From NCBI RefSeq assembly GCF_003464165.1, contig NZ_QSEK01000002.1:68077-132076 (forward strand): DNA of 64,000 nt, given 5' to 3'. Below are positions 55,034 through 63,985 of the stretch, piece after piece (positions within the stretch are counted from its first letter, which is position 1; the number at the start of each line of letters is the position of its first letter). Below the pieces are notes generated by a model. That model was given only the letters and a program-made list of their open reading frames with translations. It was not told where the DNA came from and made no database searches. This stretch comes from Eubacterium sp. AM49-13BH. Its GTDB lineage: Bacteria; Bacillota; Clostridia; Lachnospirales; Lachnospiraceae. The translations under genes were made by a program, and so were the position numbers.

Positions 55034-55258
55034 GTTTATTTATGAGTTCCTTTATACATGCTTCATAATATTTCTTTCTGATAAAGTAGAATGGTGTATA
55101 TTCAAATGTATCAAATACAAGTTCCTCATGTGAAGTTATGAAAACTATTCTTGTATCTGAAGAAATTGAACAGACACATTGAAGTTCATTATTAAATGCC
55201 TCCATTATCTTACTGGCAATTTTTCGTCATCGTCACATAATGCTACTTTGTACTCCAT
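55023..55258 (-). pseudogene. Remnant of a LytTR-type (AgrA-like) response regulator receiver
   Basis: From ATG 55258 the frame reads MEYKVALCDDDEKL, the acidic pocket of a receiver. One missing base near 55218 then shifts it to ASKIMEAFNNELQ and, after an internal gap that removes the phospho-acceptor region, to TRIVFITSHEELVFDTFEYT and PFYFIRKKYYE, the typical receiver end of AgrA-like regulators. The DNA-binding LytTR domain is absent; the ABC ATPase half begins right there. AGGTGG precedes the ATG. Deletions have fused two decayed genes. Confidence 0.7.
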
Positions 55259-55418
55259 ATATACCACCTGATGTATGTACTAAATGTATTAATAGAATAC
55301 ATTTTTAAATGTGTTTTTCAAGTAAATATACATTTTATAAGTTAATATATTTTTCCCTAGATAATTCGTCATATTCGTGTTACAATGATAATAATTTATC
55401 AGGATGGAGACGTGAACT

Positions 55419-57166
55419 ATGATTATATCAGAGAATCATTTTGGAAAAGAGAATTGTGTTGCGTATTGTGATGTTTTAATTAGAAGAAATTATGAAGTTA
55501 TTAATGCGGATGAACATTTCTATCATTTGTAGAAAAACTTGTGGGTATTAATTTTCTTGATATTGTTCATCAGGATAATCTTAAGGATTTTAAGATGGTT
55601 TTTGAGACGCTTAAGCCAGGCGAGAATTGTAGAATGCTGATTCTGTTAAGAAATGGTATTGGTGAATATTACTGGACAGATATGGTGATTTCTAATAATG
55701 GGAAGATTCTGTCAGGTGAGAATGTAATTGAAGTCAGATGTTATTTTCTTTCAGCAGTTGAGAGCAGGTATCTTATGGCTTTGGACAATGTCAATAAGTA
55801 CAGGACAATACTATCTACATACAGAAATTATTTATTTGATTACAATTCTTACACGGATATGTTTACAATATATCTGTACCGTGGTAATCAGTGCAATGCA
55901 CCTATTAAGGTAACTCTGGAACAGTTTAGTGAAAGAATGTTAAGAATATTAAGGTCTGATTCAGAGCGTAAGGAGTTTGCTACATTTTATAATTATTTAA
56001 AGAATGGTTCTAATATGTTCAGCTGTATGGTTTACCTGCCGCTTGATGAGCATAACGATGAACTGTACAAATTCAAAGTGAATGGTGACAGCCTGTTTTC
56101 AACGAATAAAACATCTGTTGTTGCAGGTTATCTTGAGACTGTTGATGGATGTGTTTCGGATGTTATTCCTTATTATGCAACAAGTGAAGCTGTTGATTCT
56201 GCCACTGGACTTCTTAATAAACGTGCATGCATGGAATATACGAAATCAGTAATCGCATCCAAAGATGATAAGATTCATTATATTATTATGTTTGATGTTG
56301 ATAATTTCAAGAGCATTAATGATACATATGGTCATCTTTTTGGCGATGAAGTATTAAGTAAGATAGCAGGCATTATAAATGCTAACCTTAACGGACGAGG
56401 AATTGCTGGAAGATTTGGTGGAGATGAATTCTATATATTTACTGATAATATTAAAGACGAAGAGGATTTGAGGATTCTTCTTACAACTATGCGTAAGGAA
56501 TTACAATATGCATTTGACAGCAGAATTGAAGATTTTGGAGTTACTCTTTCTGTTGGTGTAAGTCTGTTTCCTAAAGATGGAACGGATTATGAGGAACTTT
56601 TCAGAAAAGCTGATAAATGCCTGTACTTTGCAAAAGAAAAAGGACGAAACAGATTTATTATATATAATGAAAGCAAGCATGGTTCACTTGAGAATAATAG
56701 CAGGCATATTCATAAAATTCTTGATTTGTCTGATCATTCAGAATATATGTCAGGCGTGGTATCTGACATAATTCTTGAACTTGTATCCAGAGGAAAAGAT
56801 GCAATTGATGATGTTGCCAATAATATTATAGAGCAGTTTGAGATTGATGGACTGAGAATATATAATGATAATTCCGAGCTTATATATTCTTGTGGTGAAT
56901 ATAAGAGAATGCCGGATATGACGAATATTCTTAATGATAAGGCATTCTTATCTAGATATAATAAGAATAATTCTATGTCAATCGGTATTGTTTCATCTGT
57001 GGAGGCATGGCATAAGGAATTATATAATGAGTTATCAGACAGTAATATAATGGCATTCATCAGTACATGGTTTGAATTTAAATATAGAAGATACTATTTC
57101 TTCTATGATGTGTTTAATCATAGAGCCGCTGGAATGATTATGACAGAAACTTTGTTCTTATTATAA
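55419..57166 (+). CDS. PAS-GGDEF diguanylate cyclase, interrupted by one missing base
   Basis: From ATG 55419 (GGATGGAGA upstream) a frame runs to a stop at 55530; one extra base near 55529 turns HL-stop into HFVEKLVGINFLD and joins the long downstream frame, giving about 582 residues. The order is a PAS-like fold (to about 130), a second sensory region, then a GGDEF domain (about 265-420) with FDVDNFKSINDTYGH and the intact active site RFGGDEF. The RxxD inhibitory site is absent. About 150 further residues at the C-terminus are unfamiliar, perhaps another sensor. It should make cyclic di-GMP. Confidence 0.85.
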
Positions 57167-57204
57167 GTAAAATCATTGCCAGCGTGCTATAATATTAGAT
57201 ATAA

Positions 57205-57945
57205 TTATACTGTTATTATGTTTGGCAGCTTTGCAAAGCTGCCAATTTTTTTGTCTGTAATAATAGTTGCTTCATTAATACTTCCAAATGTTACTGCACT
57301 TGTTTCTCCGAATTTGGAACTGTCTGTAAGAATATATTTGAAATGACAATGTGCAAATGCTGTTTCTTTAACAAGTGCTTCATTAATATCAGGAGTTGTG
57401 AACCCTGATTTTTCAGTTATTCCATTAGTTCCAAAGAAACCTTTATTAAAATTCATTCTGTCTATAGTAATAATTGCCTGATTACCGACGACAGCTTCAG
57501 TTATTCCTTTAAGTTCTCCGCCAATAAGTATTACTTTAAAGCCTGCAATTGCAAGTTTTCTTGCATGTGTAACAGCATTAGTTACATAAGTTGCGGTTTT
57601 CTCTTCAAGATAATCAATAAGATATTCTGTGGTTGTTCCGGCATCAATATATATGAAATCATTAGGTGAAACAAGCTTTGCCGCGTACATGGCAATTTTT
57701 TTCTTTTCTTCAGTATTGACTGTAGCTTTCTGAGAAACAGATAATTCCGTAGTTGAGACTCCATTATTCTTCTCTACAGCTCCACCGAATACTTTAGTTA
57801 ATTTACCCTGTTCATCAAGTGTATTAAGATCACGCCGTATAGTTGATTCTGATGTGTTAAGCAGTTCTTTAAGTTCAGTAACGGTTATACTTCTTTTTTC
57901 AGATAAAAGATTAAGAATTATTTCGTGTCTTTGTTCAGTCAGCAT
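57205..57945 (-). CDS. DeoR family transcriptional regulator
   Basis: A 246-residue DeoR regulator. The N-terminal helix-turn-helix is VTELKELLNTSESTIRRDLNTLDEQG (about 18-45) and the sugar-phosphate-isomerase-like sensor domain contains YIDAGTTTEYL and ILTDSSKFG. It starts 1 nt after the asparaginase gene and is the last gene of the fprA-to-deoR run. It may control the neighbouring amino-acid genes, although family members usually sense phosphorylated sugars. Its last codons coincide with a terminator for the convergent GGDEF gene. Confidence 0.88.
   Translation of the reverse strand: MLTEQRHEIILNLLSEKRSITVTELKELLNTSESTIRRDLNTLDEQGKLTKVFGGAVEKNNGVSTTELSVSQKATVNTEEKKKIAMYAAKLVSPNDFIYIDAGTTTEYLIDYLEEKTATYVTNAVTHARKLAIAGFKVILIGGELKGITEAVVGNQAIITIDRMNFNKGFFGTNGITEKSGFTTPDINEALVKETAFAHCHFKYILTDSSKFGETSAVTFGSINEATIITDKKIGSFAKLPNIITV
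57224..57253 (+). terminator. Terminator of the GGDEF gene, embedded in the deoR coding end
   Basis: The palindrome GGCAGCTTTGCAAAGCTGCC followed by AATTTTTTTG lies within the final codons of deoR (GSFAKLPN on the opposite strand). It stops plus-strand transcription from 55419-57166. Confidence 0.8.
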
Positions 57946-57946
57946 A

Positions 57947-58915
57947 TTAATATAACTCCTTTTCTATAAAATCCTTAACATTATCAATATTATTAAAATG
58001 TGCTAGAGACCACATAAGCTTCATTGTTAGATTTTCTATAGTCATATCTTTTCCATTAATGACATTTTCTTTTGCAAGATTATGTCCAATCTCATAAACA
58101 TTAAGATTTATTCCTTCATACAGACATTGTGTTGTTACAACAACACATATATTATTGCTAGTCAGATTGTGAATATAGTCTGTAATATTATCTGGTATAC
58201 CGCCAAGACCATATCCCTGAATGATAACTCCTTTGCATGATGATTCAATGTAATCAAATATTTTATAATCCATTCCTGGAAATAAATTAATAATCATTAT
58301 GTCAGTGCACATATCAGTTTCAATATGAAATTTACCACTACATTTAAAGATAGCTATATTTTTATTATAGACTACTTTATTATCATGTATTGTTGCAATT
58401 ACAGGATAATTAATACTTTCAAATGCATTAAAACTGGTTGTTCTAAGTTTCTTGGCATGTCTTCCAGATATTAATTTGTTATAAAATGCAAGAAATACGC
58501 CAGAAATATCTTCACATGAATAAATAAATGCATGTGCAAGATTATCAATAGCATCTGTACCATCTGCGTCAATTGGTAATTGAGAGCCAGTGAGAATAAC
58601 AGGTTTGGATAGATTTACAAGCTGGTATGATAATGCTGCAGCAGTATAAGCGCATGTATCAGTTCCATGTGTTATTACAAATCCATCATAATTATCATAG
58701 TTATCTTTAATACATTCAGATATTCTGGCAATATAATCTGTGTTCATATTGCTGCTGTCGATATTCATAATGGATATTCCATTAACTGAACATATGTGTC
58801 TTATAGCTGGAATATATTCAAGTAAAATATTAACATCAATAGATGGTGTAAGTCCATTGCCATTATCTTTAGATGCAATTGTTCCACCAGTAGCTATGAG
58901 CAGTATGTGCTTCAT
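57947..58915 (-). CDS. ansA: L-asparaginase
   Basis: A 322-residue asparaginase of the type I/cytoplasmic size class, without a signal peptide. The first threonine motif LIATGGTIASKDNG (residues 5-18) and the second ITHGTDTCAYTAAAL (about 83-97) contain the catalytic Thr and Thr-Asp pair. It converts asparagine to aspartate and ammonia. It lies between an AGCS symporter gene (ends 2 nt upstream) and deoR (1 nt downstream), so uptake of a small amino acid or amide and its breakdown are linked. Confidence 0.9.
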   Translation of the reverse strand: MKHILLIATGGTIASKDNGNGLTPSIDVNILLEYIPAIRHICSVNGISIMNIDSSNMNTDYIARISECIKDNYDNYDGFVITHGTDTCAYTAAALSYQLVNLSKPVILTGSQLPIDADGTDAIDNLAHAFIYSCEDISGVFLAFYNKLISGRHAKKLRTTSFNAFESINYPVIATIHDNKVVYNKNIAIFKCSGKFHIETDMCTDIMIINLFPGMDYKIFDYIESSCKGVIIQGYGLGGIPDNITDYIHNLTSNNICVVVTTQCLYEGINLNVYEIGHNLAKENVINGKDMTIENLTMKLMWSLAHFNNIDNVKDFIEKELY

Positions 58916-58917
58916 TA

Positions 58918-60321
58918 TTAATTTACCTTCTTCTTGCCTTCATCATTAAAATAATCTTTTACAAGCTGTACAACTGTACCCGAAAGGAGGAACACAGCAA
59001 TGAGGTTAGGAATTACCATAAGTCCGTTGAATGTCTCTGCAATACTCCACATAAGGCCTAAGTTCATAGTTGCACCTATGACAGCAACTAATGAGTAAAT
59101 AACCATAAAAGGTTTGATGGATTTAGGACCAAAAAGAAATTCGATACATCTCTGTCCATAAAGTCCCCAGCCAATAACTGTTGAAAATGCAAAACAGCAC
59201 ATTGCTATAGCAGTAAATATTGATACCCATCCACCATAAGTAGATGTAAAACCAGATATAGTAAGTTCTGCTCCGGCAGCCTGACCATATCCTACAGGCA
59301 CACCACTGCATAATATAACAAGTGCAGTTAATGTACATATTACAATAGTATCCACAAATACTTCAAAAATACCGAAGAAGCCCTGCTTTACAGGTTTTCT
59401 TGTATCTGCACATGCATGTGCAATTGATCCTGTACCAAGACCGGCTTCATTAGAAAAGATACCTCGTGAGACTCCTTTTTTCATACTCATAAAGAAGCTT
59501 CCAACTGCTCCACCTGTAACTGATGCAGGAGAAAATGCACCTTCAAATATTGACTTGAATACAGCAGGAACATTTGAAATATTTGCTATTATAACGCCAA
59601 TAGCAAGAATTATATAAAGTATTGCCATAAATGGAATTAGTTTTTCTGTAACTTTACCTATTCTTTTAATACCGCCAATCATAATAAGCGCAATAAGAAT
59701 CATAATGATAATTCCAATTATAAGATTAACTATATGTGTTGAATCAGAAGAAATAATACTGTAATTAATTAAAGCTGAATCTATAGCAGTAATAATTGTA
59801 TTAACCTGTGTTGCATTACCTGTTCCAAATACAGTAAGTACTCCCAGTGCTGAGAAAAGATAAGCAAGCCAGTGCCAATGTTTTTTAAGTCCGTTCTTTA
59901 TGTAATACATTGGTCCGCCAACAAGTTCGCCTTTATCATTAGTTTCTTTGAAATGTACTGCAAGAACAACTTCAGAGAATTTAGTGCACATTCCAAGAAT
60001 AGCTGATATCCACATCCAGAATACAGCTCCAGGACCGCCTATTGCAATTGCACCGGCTACACCAGCAATGTTGCCAGTTCCAACGGTTGCTGCAAGAGCC
60101 GTACAGACTGCCTGAAATGGCGTAAGAGCGCCGTCAGAAGCAATACGCTTCTTAAGCATGCGCCCTATAGTTATCTTCATTGCATAAGGAAATTTCCTTA
60201 TCTGGATAAATCCGGTTCTTATACTTAATACGATACCGACACCGATTATACATATCATAGCCGGAAGCCCCCAGATAAAGTTATTGATTACGCTGTTTAT
60301 TGATTCAATTGTTGAAAGCAT
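58918..60321 (-). CDS. AGCS family sodium:alanine/glycine (amino acid) symporter
   Basis: A 467-residue transporter with about eleven membrane helices. Family segments include ATVGTGNIAGVAGAIAIGGPG and the later EAGLGTGSIAHACADTRKPV, plus TVIGWGLYGQRC near the C-terminus. Members import alanine or glycine, and some glutamine or asparagine, with Na+ or H+. The asparaginase gene following after 2 nt suggests that asparagine may be the natural substrate here (inference). A coiled-coil protein gene precedes it by 40 nt without a terminator. Confidence 0.9.
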   Translation of the reverse strand: MLSTIESINSVINNFIWGLPAMICIIGVGIVLSIRTGFIQIRKFPYAMKITIGRMLKKRIASDGALTPFQAVCTALAATVGTGNIAGVAGAIAIGGPGAVFWMWISAILGMCTKFSEVVLAVHFKETNDKGELVGGPMYYIKNGLKKHWHWLAYLFSALGVLTVFGTGNATQVNTIITAIDSALINYSIISSDSTHIVNLIIGIIIMILIALIMIGGIKRIGKVTEKLIPFMAILYIILAIGVIIANISNVPAVFKSIFEGAFSPASVTGGAVGSFFMSMKKGVSRGIFSNEAGLGTGSIAHACADTRKPVKQGFFGIFEVFVDTIVICTLTALVILCSGVPVGYGQAAGAELTISGFTSTYGGWVSIFTAIAMCCFAFSTVIGWGLYGQRCIEFLFGPKSIKPFMVIYSLVAVIGATMNLGLMWSIAETFNGLMVIPNLIAVFLLSGTVVQLVKDYFNDEGKKKVN

Positions 60322-60360
60322 TAATTAGTCCATCCTGTTATATTTGTTGTATGTAACTGA

Positions 60361-61599
60361 TTATTTCTTTTTTCCACCAAAGAATTTAGAAAATAATCCC
60401 TTTTCTTTAACTTCAGAATTCTTAGAACTCTGCTGATTATCTATTGTAGAATCTGTTTCGTCTATATAGTTAAACGTCATACCTGTTAACTGGCTGAATT
60501 GCTGTAAAGCAGAATCATATGCAGTTTTGGCTTCATCATAATCTGTTTTATTATAGTCGCTTCGTGTAGCCTCATAATTAAGCTTATAAAAAACTTTAGA
60601 AAGCTGGCTGCATATACTACTGCTTTGCGTATATGTATAATTAGCTTTTTCATATTCTGTCTTGGCATTATCATAAACTAACTTTAGTGATTCAGCAGTT
60701 CTTCCATTAGCATCTGAATTAGCCTGAGCTTTACTGAGTTTTTCTTCTGCTTCATGAAGTCTGAAGCGTATCTGATTGATATCATCGTTAGTCTGTTTAA
60801 TTTTCTTGCGCATATTCATTTCATCTGCAAGAGCATCTTCCATAGCTTTTTTCTTAGCTTCTTCATCTTTGATACATTCATCAAGTTCTGCTTTAATCTG
60901 TGGCATATTTTCAGCAGCATTATGCTGGGCATCAATTACTTCATCATATCGTGCTTTTGCCTCTTCATATTCCTGCTTGGCATTATTAAGCATAGAAACA
61001 GAATTGCTATCAAATTCTTCAAGTTTCTTTATATTGCTTTTAGCACTATCAATATCATTGAGAATCTTTTCTACATTCTTTCTGGCATTCTCATATTCAA
61101 TGTTAATAGAAGATGTTGTTGATGTTATTCTATTATATTCTTCAAGTATAGAATCAGCTTTAGCCTTGTATTCTTCATATACTTTATATGCATCAGCAGA
61201 TACCTTGGCAGCTTCATCATAATCAGTCTTAGAACGGTTAACCATAGCACGCTGGGTGTTATAATTCATCTTGATTGATTCAGCATTCTTGACAGCTTTT
61301 TCATAGGCATCTTTAAGTTCTGGAACAATTTTTTTCTTTTCTTCGAGATCAGATGCCGCATTATCTGTTGTTGTCTTGGATGTATTGTAAGCAATCTCTG
61401 CATTGTTAATATCATACTGAATCGACTTAAGGCTCAGCTGATAGATGTCATTTCCAGAAAGGAAATCGTTCTCAGTAAAGAAAGGCCTTTTGACTACATT
61501 AGTCATATCAGTAATATCACATTCAAATATATCAATTCTTCCTTCAGGGTCATTCTTAATCTCACATGAATAATTGGTCTTTTCTGGAATATTATTCAT
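60361..61599 (-). CDS. Long coiled-coil protein with basic C-terminal tail (coil 2)
   Basis: I do not recognise a family. The 412-residue protein has no signal peptide. Residues 1-50 look globular; about 60-370 are almost continuous charged coiled coil, rich in Ala, Glu, Lys and regularly spaced Tyr (YDEAK, AYEKA, EYEEAKARYDEV). The last residues, GLFSKFFGGKKK, form a basic amphipathic tail that could bind membrane. It follows a second coiled-coil gene by 41 nt, so the two may form a heteromeric rod or filament in the cytoplasm. A structural or scaffolding role is inference only. Confidence 0.75.
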   Translation of the reverse strand: MNNIPEKTNYSCEIKNDPEGRIDIFECDITDMTNVVKRPFFTENDFLSGNDIYQLSLKSIQYDINNAEIAYNTSKTTTDNAASDLEEKKKIVPELKDAYEKAVKNAESIKMNYNTQRAMVNRSKTDYDEAAKVSADAYKVYEEYKAKADSILEEYNRITSTTSSINIEYENARKNVEKILNDIDSAKSNIKKLEEFDSNSVSMLNNAKQEYEEAKARYDEVIDAQHNAAENMPQIKAELDECIKDEEAKKKAMEDALADEMNMRKKIKQTNDDINQIRFRLHEAEEKLSKAQANSDANGRTAESLKLVYDNAKTEYEKANYTYTQSSSICSQLSKVFYKLNYEATRSDYNKTDYDEAKTAYDSALQQFSQLTGMTFNYIDETDSTIDNQQSSKNSEVKEKGLFSKFFGGKKK

Positions 61600-61640
61600 G
61601 GTGTATCGTACCTGTATATATGAAAGACCTGATAAACCTT

Positions 61641-62693
61641 TTAAATTACTAATCCATTCACCAAAAGATATATTTTATAACCGGTTATTGTAAGATTATA
61701 AAGAATTAAATCCTTGCAGTAATCCCGGATATCAGGGTTGTTAATTGTGTAATCATTTATTAATGAAACTTTCTTCTGTTCTGTTCTTAAATTGTCAAGA
61801 ATAGCATCAAAATCATAATTATGAGAATCACGTCCTATGTCAACCTGTGAATTATAGAATTTTTCCTTAGAAGCTTCATCATTAACTGCATCATCATATG
61901 CCTTTTTTGCTTCTTCAAGCTGTCTGGCAGCAATGTCATATTCTTCTTTTGCGGATGACTCTGCAGTAACTGCTTCTTCATATGCTGGTTTAAGTCTGTT
62001 CTGCACTTCAACAGCACGGTCATAAGCCACTTTCTTAGAAGTTTCTGTTGTACGAATCTGCTCATATTCTTTTTTCTTTTCAGCTTCTTCAGCTTCAGCT
62101 TTTTCAAGCATTGCTTTTCTTCCTGATATAAGAGCTGAATTACGATCATATTCCTCCTGAAGATCCTGAATAGATGTAACTGTATTAGTATATTTTTCTT
62201 GTAATTCTTTAAGCTGAACTTTTGCTTCATCAATTTTATCCTGAGAACTATCAGATGAACCAGCAAACTCATCATATATAGCTTTCTTAGCGTCAAGAGC
62301 CTCAGTTACCTGATTGATGCTGTCTTTAAAAGAATCGGCTTTTTTCTTGACTGAATAGAATTTGTCTCCCATCTCGATAGTTCTCTGCTTTGCTGCAGAG
62401 TGTATATCTGAAGCATGCTTTGAATTTTCTTTGGCAGTATTAATTTTATCATTAAGTGACAAAAGGGATGCTTCTGCTTTATTCAATTCAATCTTTATAA
62501 GATCTACTGACAAAATTAAATCATGAATACCAGAATTATCGGTTGGAGCTGTATTAATATTACTCTCGTAATCACTCTTTGCCTGATCAAGTCTGGTTTT
62601 AGTGTCAGCTATATTCTGTTTAAGGACAGATAAATGTGCTTTTGCTTTAGCAACGTCCTGCTCTGCTTTTGTTATAACAGCGAAATTGTTCAT
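61641..62693 (-). CDS. Long coiled-coil protein (coil 1)
   Basis: A 350-residue protein of unknown family, without signal peptide. Residues 5-290 are predicted by eye as coiled coil (KAKAHLSVLKQNIADTKTRL; AEEAEKKKEYEQIRTTETSK; SAKEEYDIAARQLEEAKKAY), with one break near residues 48-58 (TAPTDNSG). The final 50 residues change to a hydrophobic, globular type (DLILYNLTITGYKIYLLVNG). It shares the Y-x-x-A style of coil 2, so the pair may be diverged duplicates. It lies between fprA (57 nt upstream) and coil 2. Confidence 0.75.
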   Translation of the reverse strand: MNNFAVITKAEQDVAKAKAHLSVLKQNIADTKTRLDQAKSDYESNINTAPTDNSGIHDLILSVDLIKIELNKAEASLLSLNDKINTAKENSKHASDIHSAAKQRTIEMGDKFYSVKKKADSFKDSINQVTEALDAKKAIYDEFAGSSDSSQDKIDEAKVQLKELQEKYTNTVTSIQDLQEEYDRNSALISGRKAMLEKAEAEEAEKKKEYEQIRTTETSKKVAYDRAVEVQNRLKPAYEEAVTAESSAKEEYDIAARQLEEAKKAYDDAVNDEASKEKFYNSQVDIGRDSHNYDFDAILDNLRTEQKKVSLINDYTINNPDIRDYCKDLILYNLTITGYKIYLLVNGLVI

Positions 62694-62749
62694 AAAAACA
62701 CCCTCTTTAACAATATTGTTGTTTCATTATAGATAGAAATAGAAAATGT

Positions 62750-63907
62750 TTATTTTAAAGCATCAGCAAGTTCTTCTAATGCTGGAATATCATTTTCTTT
62801 AAGTGCTGATTTAATTGTGACAACAGGTTCAACAATTGTAATATTCTTCATCGTATCAAGTATACTACGCATTGTCTTAGCTGCTGTTGGAGCCCATGAA
62901 CCATTCTCAATAAGTCCTATAGTTCTATTTTGGTATGCTTTTGACTGAAGATGATGAAGAAAATCCTGCATAATTGGGAATACACCTGCATCATAACTTG
63001 CAGCAGCTAAAACCATTCTGTCATATCTGAAAGCATCTTCAACGGCTTCTGCAATATCACATCTGGAAAGGTCAGTAACAACAACCTTTTCAACGCCCTT
63101 ATCACGAAGCATATCTGCAAATCTATTGGCTGCAACAGCAGTGTTACCGTGAATAGACGCATATGCTATGAATATACCTTTGCTTTCTGGCTGGTAACTG
63201 CTCCATGTATTATATAAGTCAAGGTAATATCCAAGGTTATCAGATAATACAGGACCATGTAATGGACATATAGTCTTAATATCAAGTGCTGATGCTTTCT
63301 TCAATAAAGTCTGCACTGGTGCACCATACTTGCCAACTATATTAAAGTAATATCTTCTGGCTTCGCATGCCCAGTCTTCATTCTCAGTAAGAGAAAGCGC
63401 TCCAAATTTTCCGAATCCATCTGCTGAAAAAAGAATTTTTTCACTGCTTTCATATGTTACCATAACCTCTGGCCAGTGAACCATTGGAGCCATAACGAAT
63501 GTAAGAGTATGAGAACCGAGATTAAGAGTATCTCCTTCTTTGACTGTGAGGGAATCCTTAATGTTAATATTTTCAAAGAACTGATTAATCATAACAAATG
63601 TCTTTGCATTGCCAACAACAGTTATATCAGGAAAAAGTTCAAGAAGTCTTGCAAGGCTTCCAGCATGATCAGGCTCCATATGCTGGACTATTACATAATC
63701 AGCTTTCTTTCCATCTAAAGTCCTTAAGAGATTATCTTCCCATTCTTTCATTCCACGTTTATCGACTGTGTCAATGATTGCAATCTTTTCATCAAGTATT
63801 ACATATGAATTATATGAAACGCCTTCTGGAACAACGTACTGGCTTTCAAATAAATCTATTGTAGTATCGTCAACACCGATGTATTTAACTGATTCTGATA
63901 TATTCAT
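62750..63907 (-). CDS. fprA: Flavodiiron protein (oxygen/nitric oxide reductase)
   Basis: A 385-residue A-type flavoprotein. The N-terminal MBL-like domain carries the diiron ligands HMEPDH (about 82-87), H in MVHWPEVM, D in FSADGFGKFG and H in PLHGPVL. The C-terminal flavodoxin domain (from about 250) has the FMN loop ASIHGNTAVAA. It reduces O2 to water, or NO to N2O, protecting an anaerobe. AAAGGAG precedes the ATG. It leads a co-directional run of six genes; the two coiled-coil genes directly behind it are unexpected neighbours. Confidence 0.93.
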   Translation of the reverse strand: MNISESVKYIGVDDTTIDLFESQYVVPEGVSYNSYVILDEKIAIIDTVDKRGMKEWEDNLLRTLDGKKADYVIVQHMEPDHAGSLARLLELFPDITVVGNAKTFVMINQFFENINIKDSLTVKEGDTLNLGSHTLTFVMAPMVHWPEVMVTYESSEKILFSADGFGKFGALSLTENEDWACEARRYYFNIVGKYGAPVQTLLKKASALDIKTICPLHGPVLSDNLGYYLDLYNTWSSYQPESKGIFIAYASIHGNTAVAANRFADMLRDKGVEKVVVTDLSRCDIAEAVEDAFRYDRMVLAAASYDAGVFPIMQDFLHHLQSKAYQNRTIGLIENGSWAPTAAKTMRSILDTMKNITIVEPVVTIKSALKENDIPALEELADALK

Positions 63908-63969
63908 AATGTCTGTATCTCCTTTTAATGTTAAATTGTTAATTACACTTCTACTAATTAAACAATCAT

Positions 63970-63985
63970 TGTTATAAGTATAACA
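63970..63985. promoter_or_regulatory. Palindromic operator upstream of fprA, Rex-like
   Basis: TGTTATA-AG-TATAACA is a perfect 7-bp inverted repeat about 65 nt before the fprA start. With flanks (TTGTTAT-N4-ATAACAT) it approximates the clostridial Rex box TTGTTAA-N4-TTAACAA. A redox-sensing repressor would make sense for an oxygen reductase gene. Confidence 0.45.

Noticed and set aside
61835..62296. 153-codon alternative frame inside coil 1
   Set aside because: Its Lys/Leu-rich product is a frame-shifted reading of the coiled-coil repeats; the chosen frame has proper start, stop and heptad pattern.
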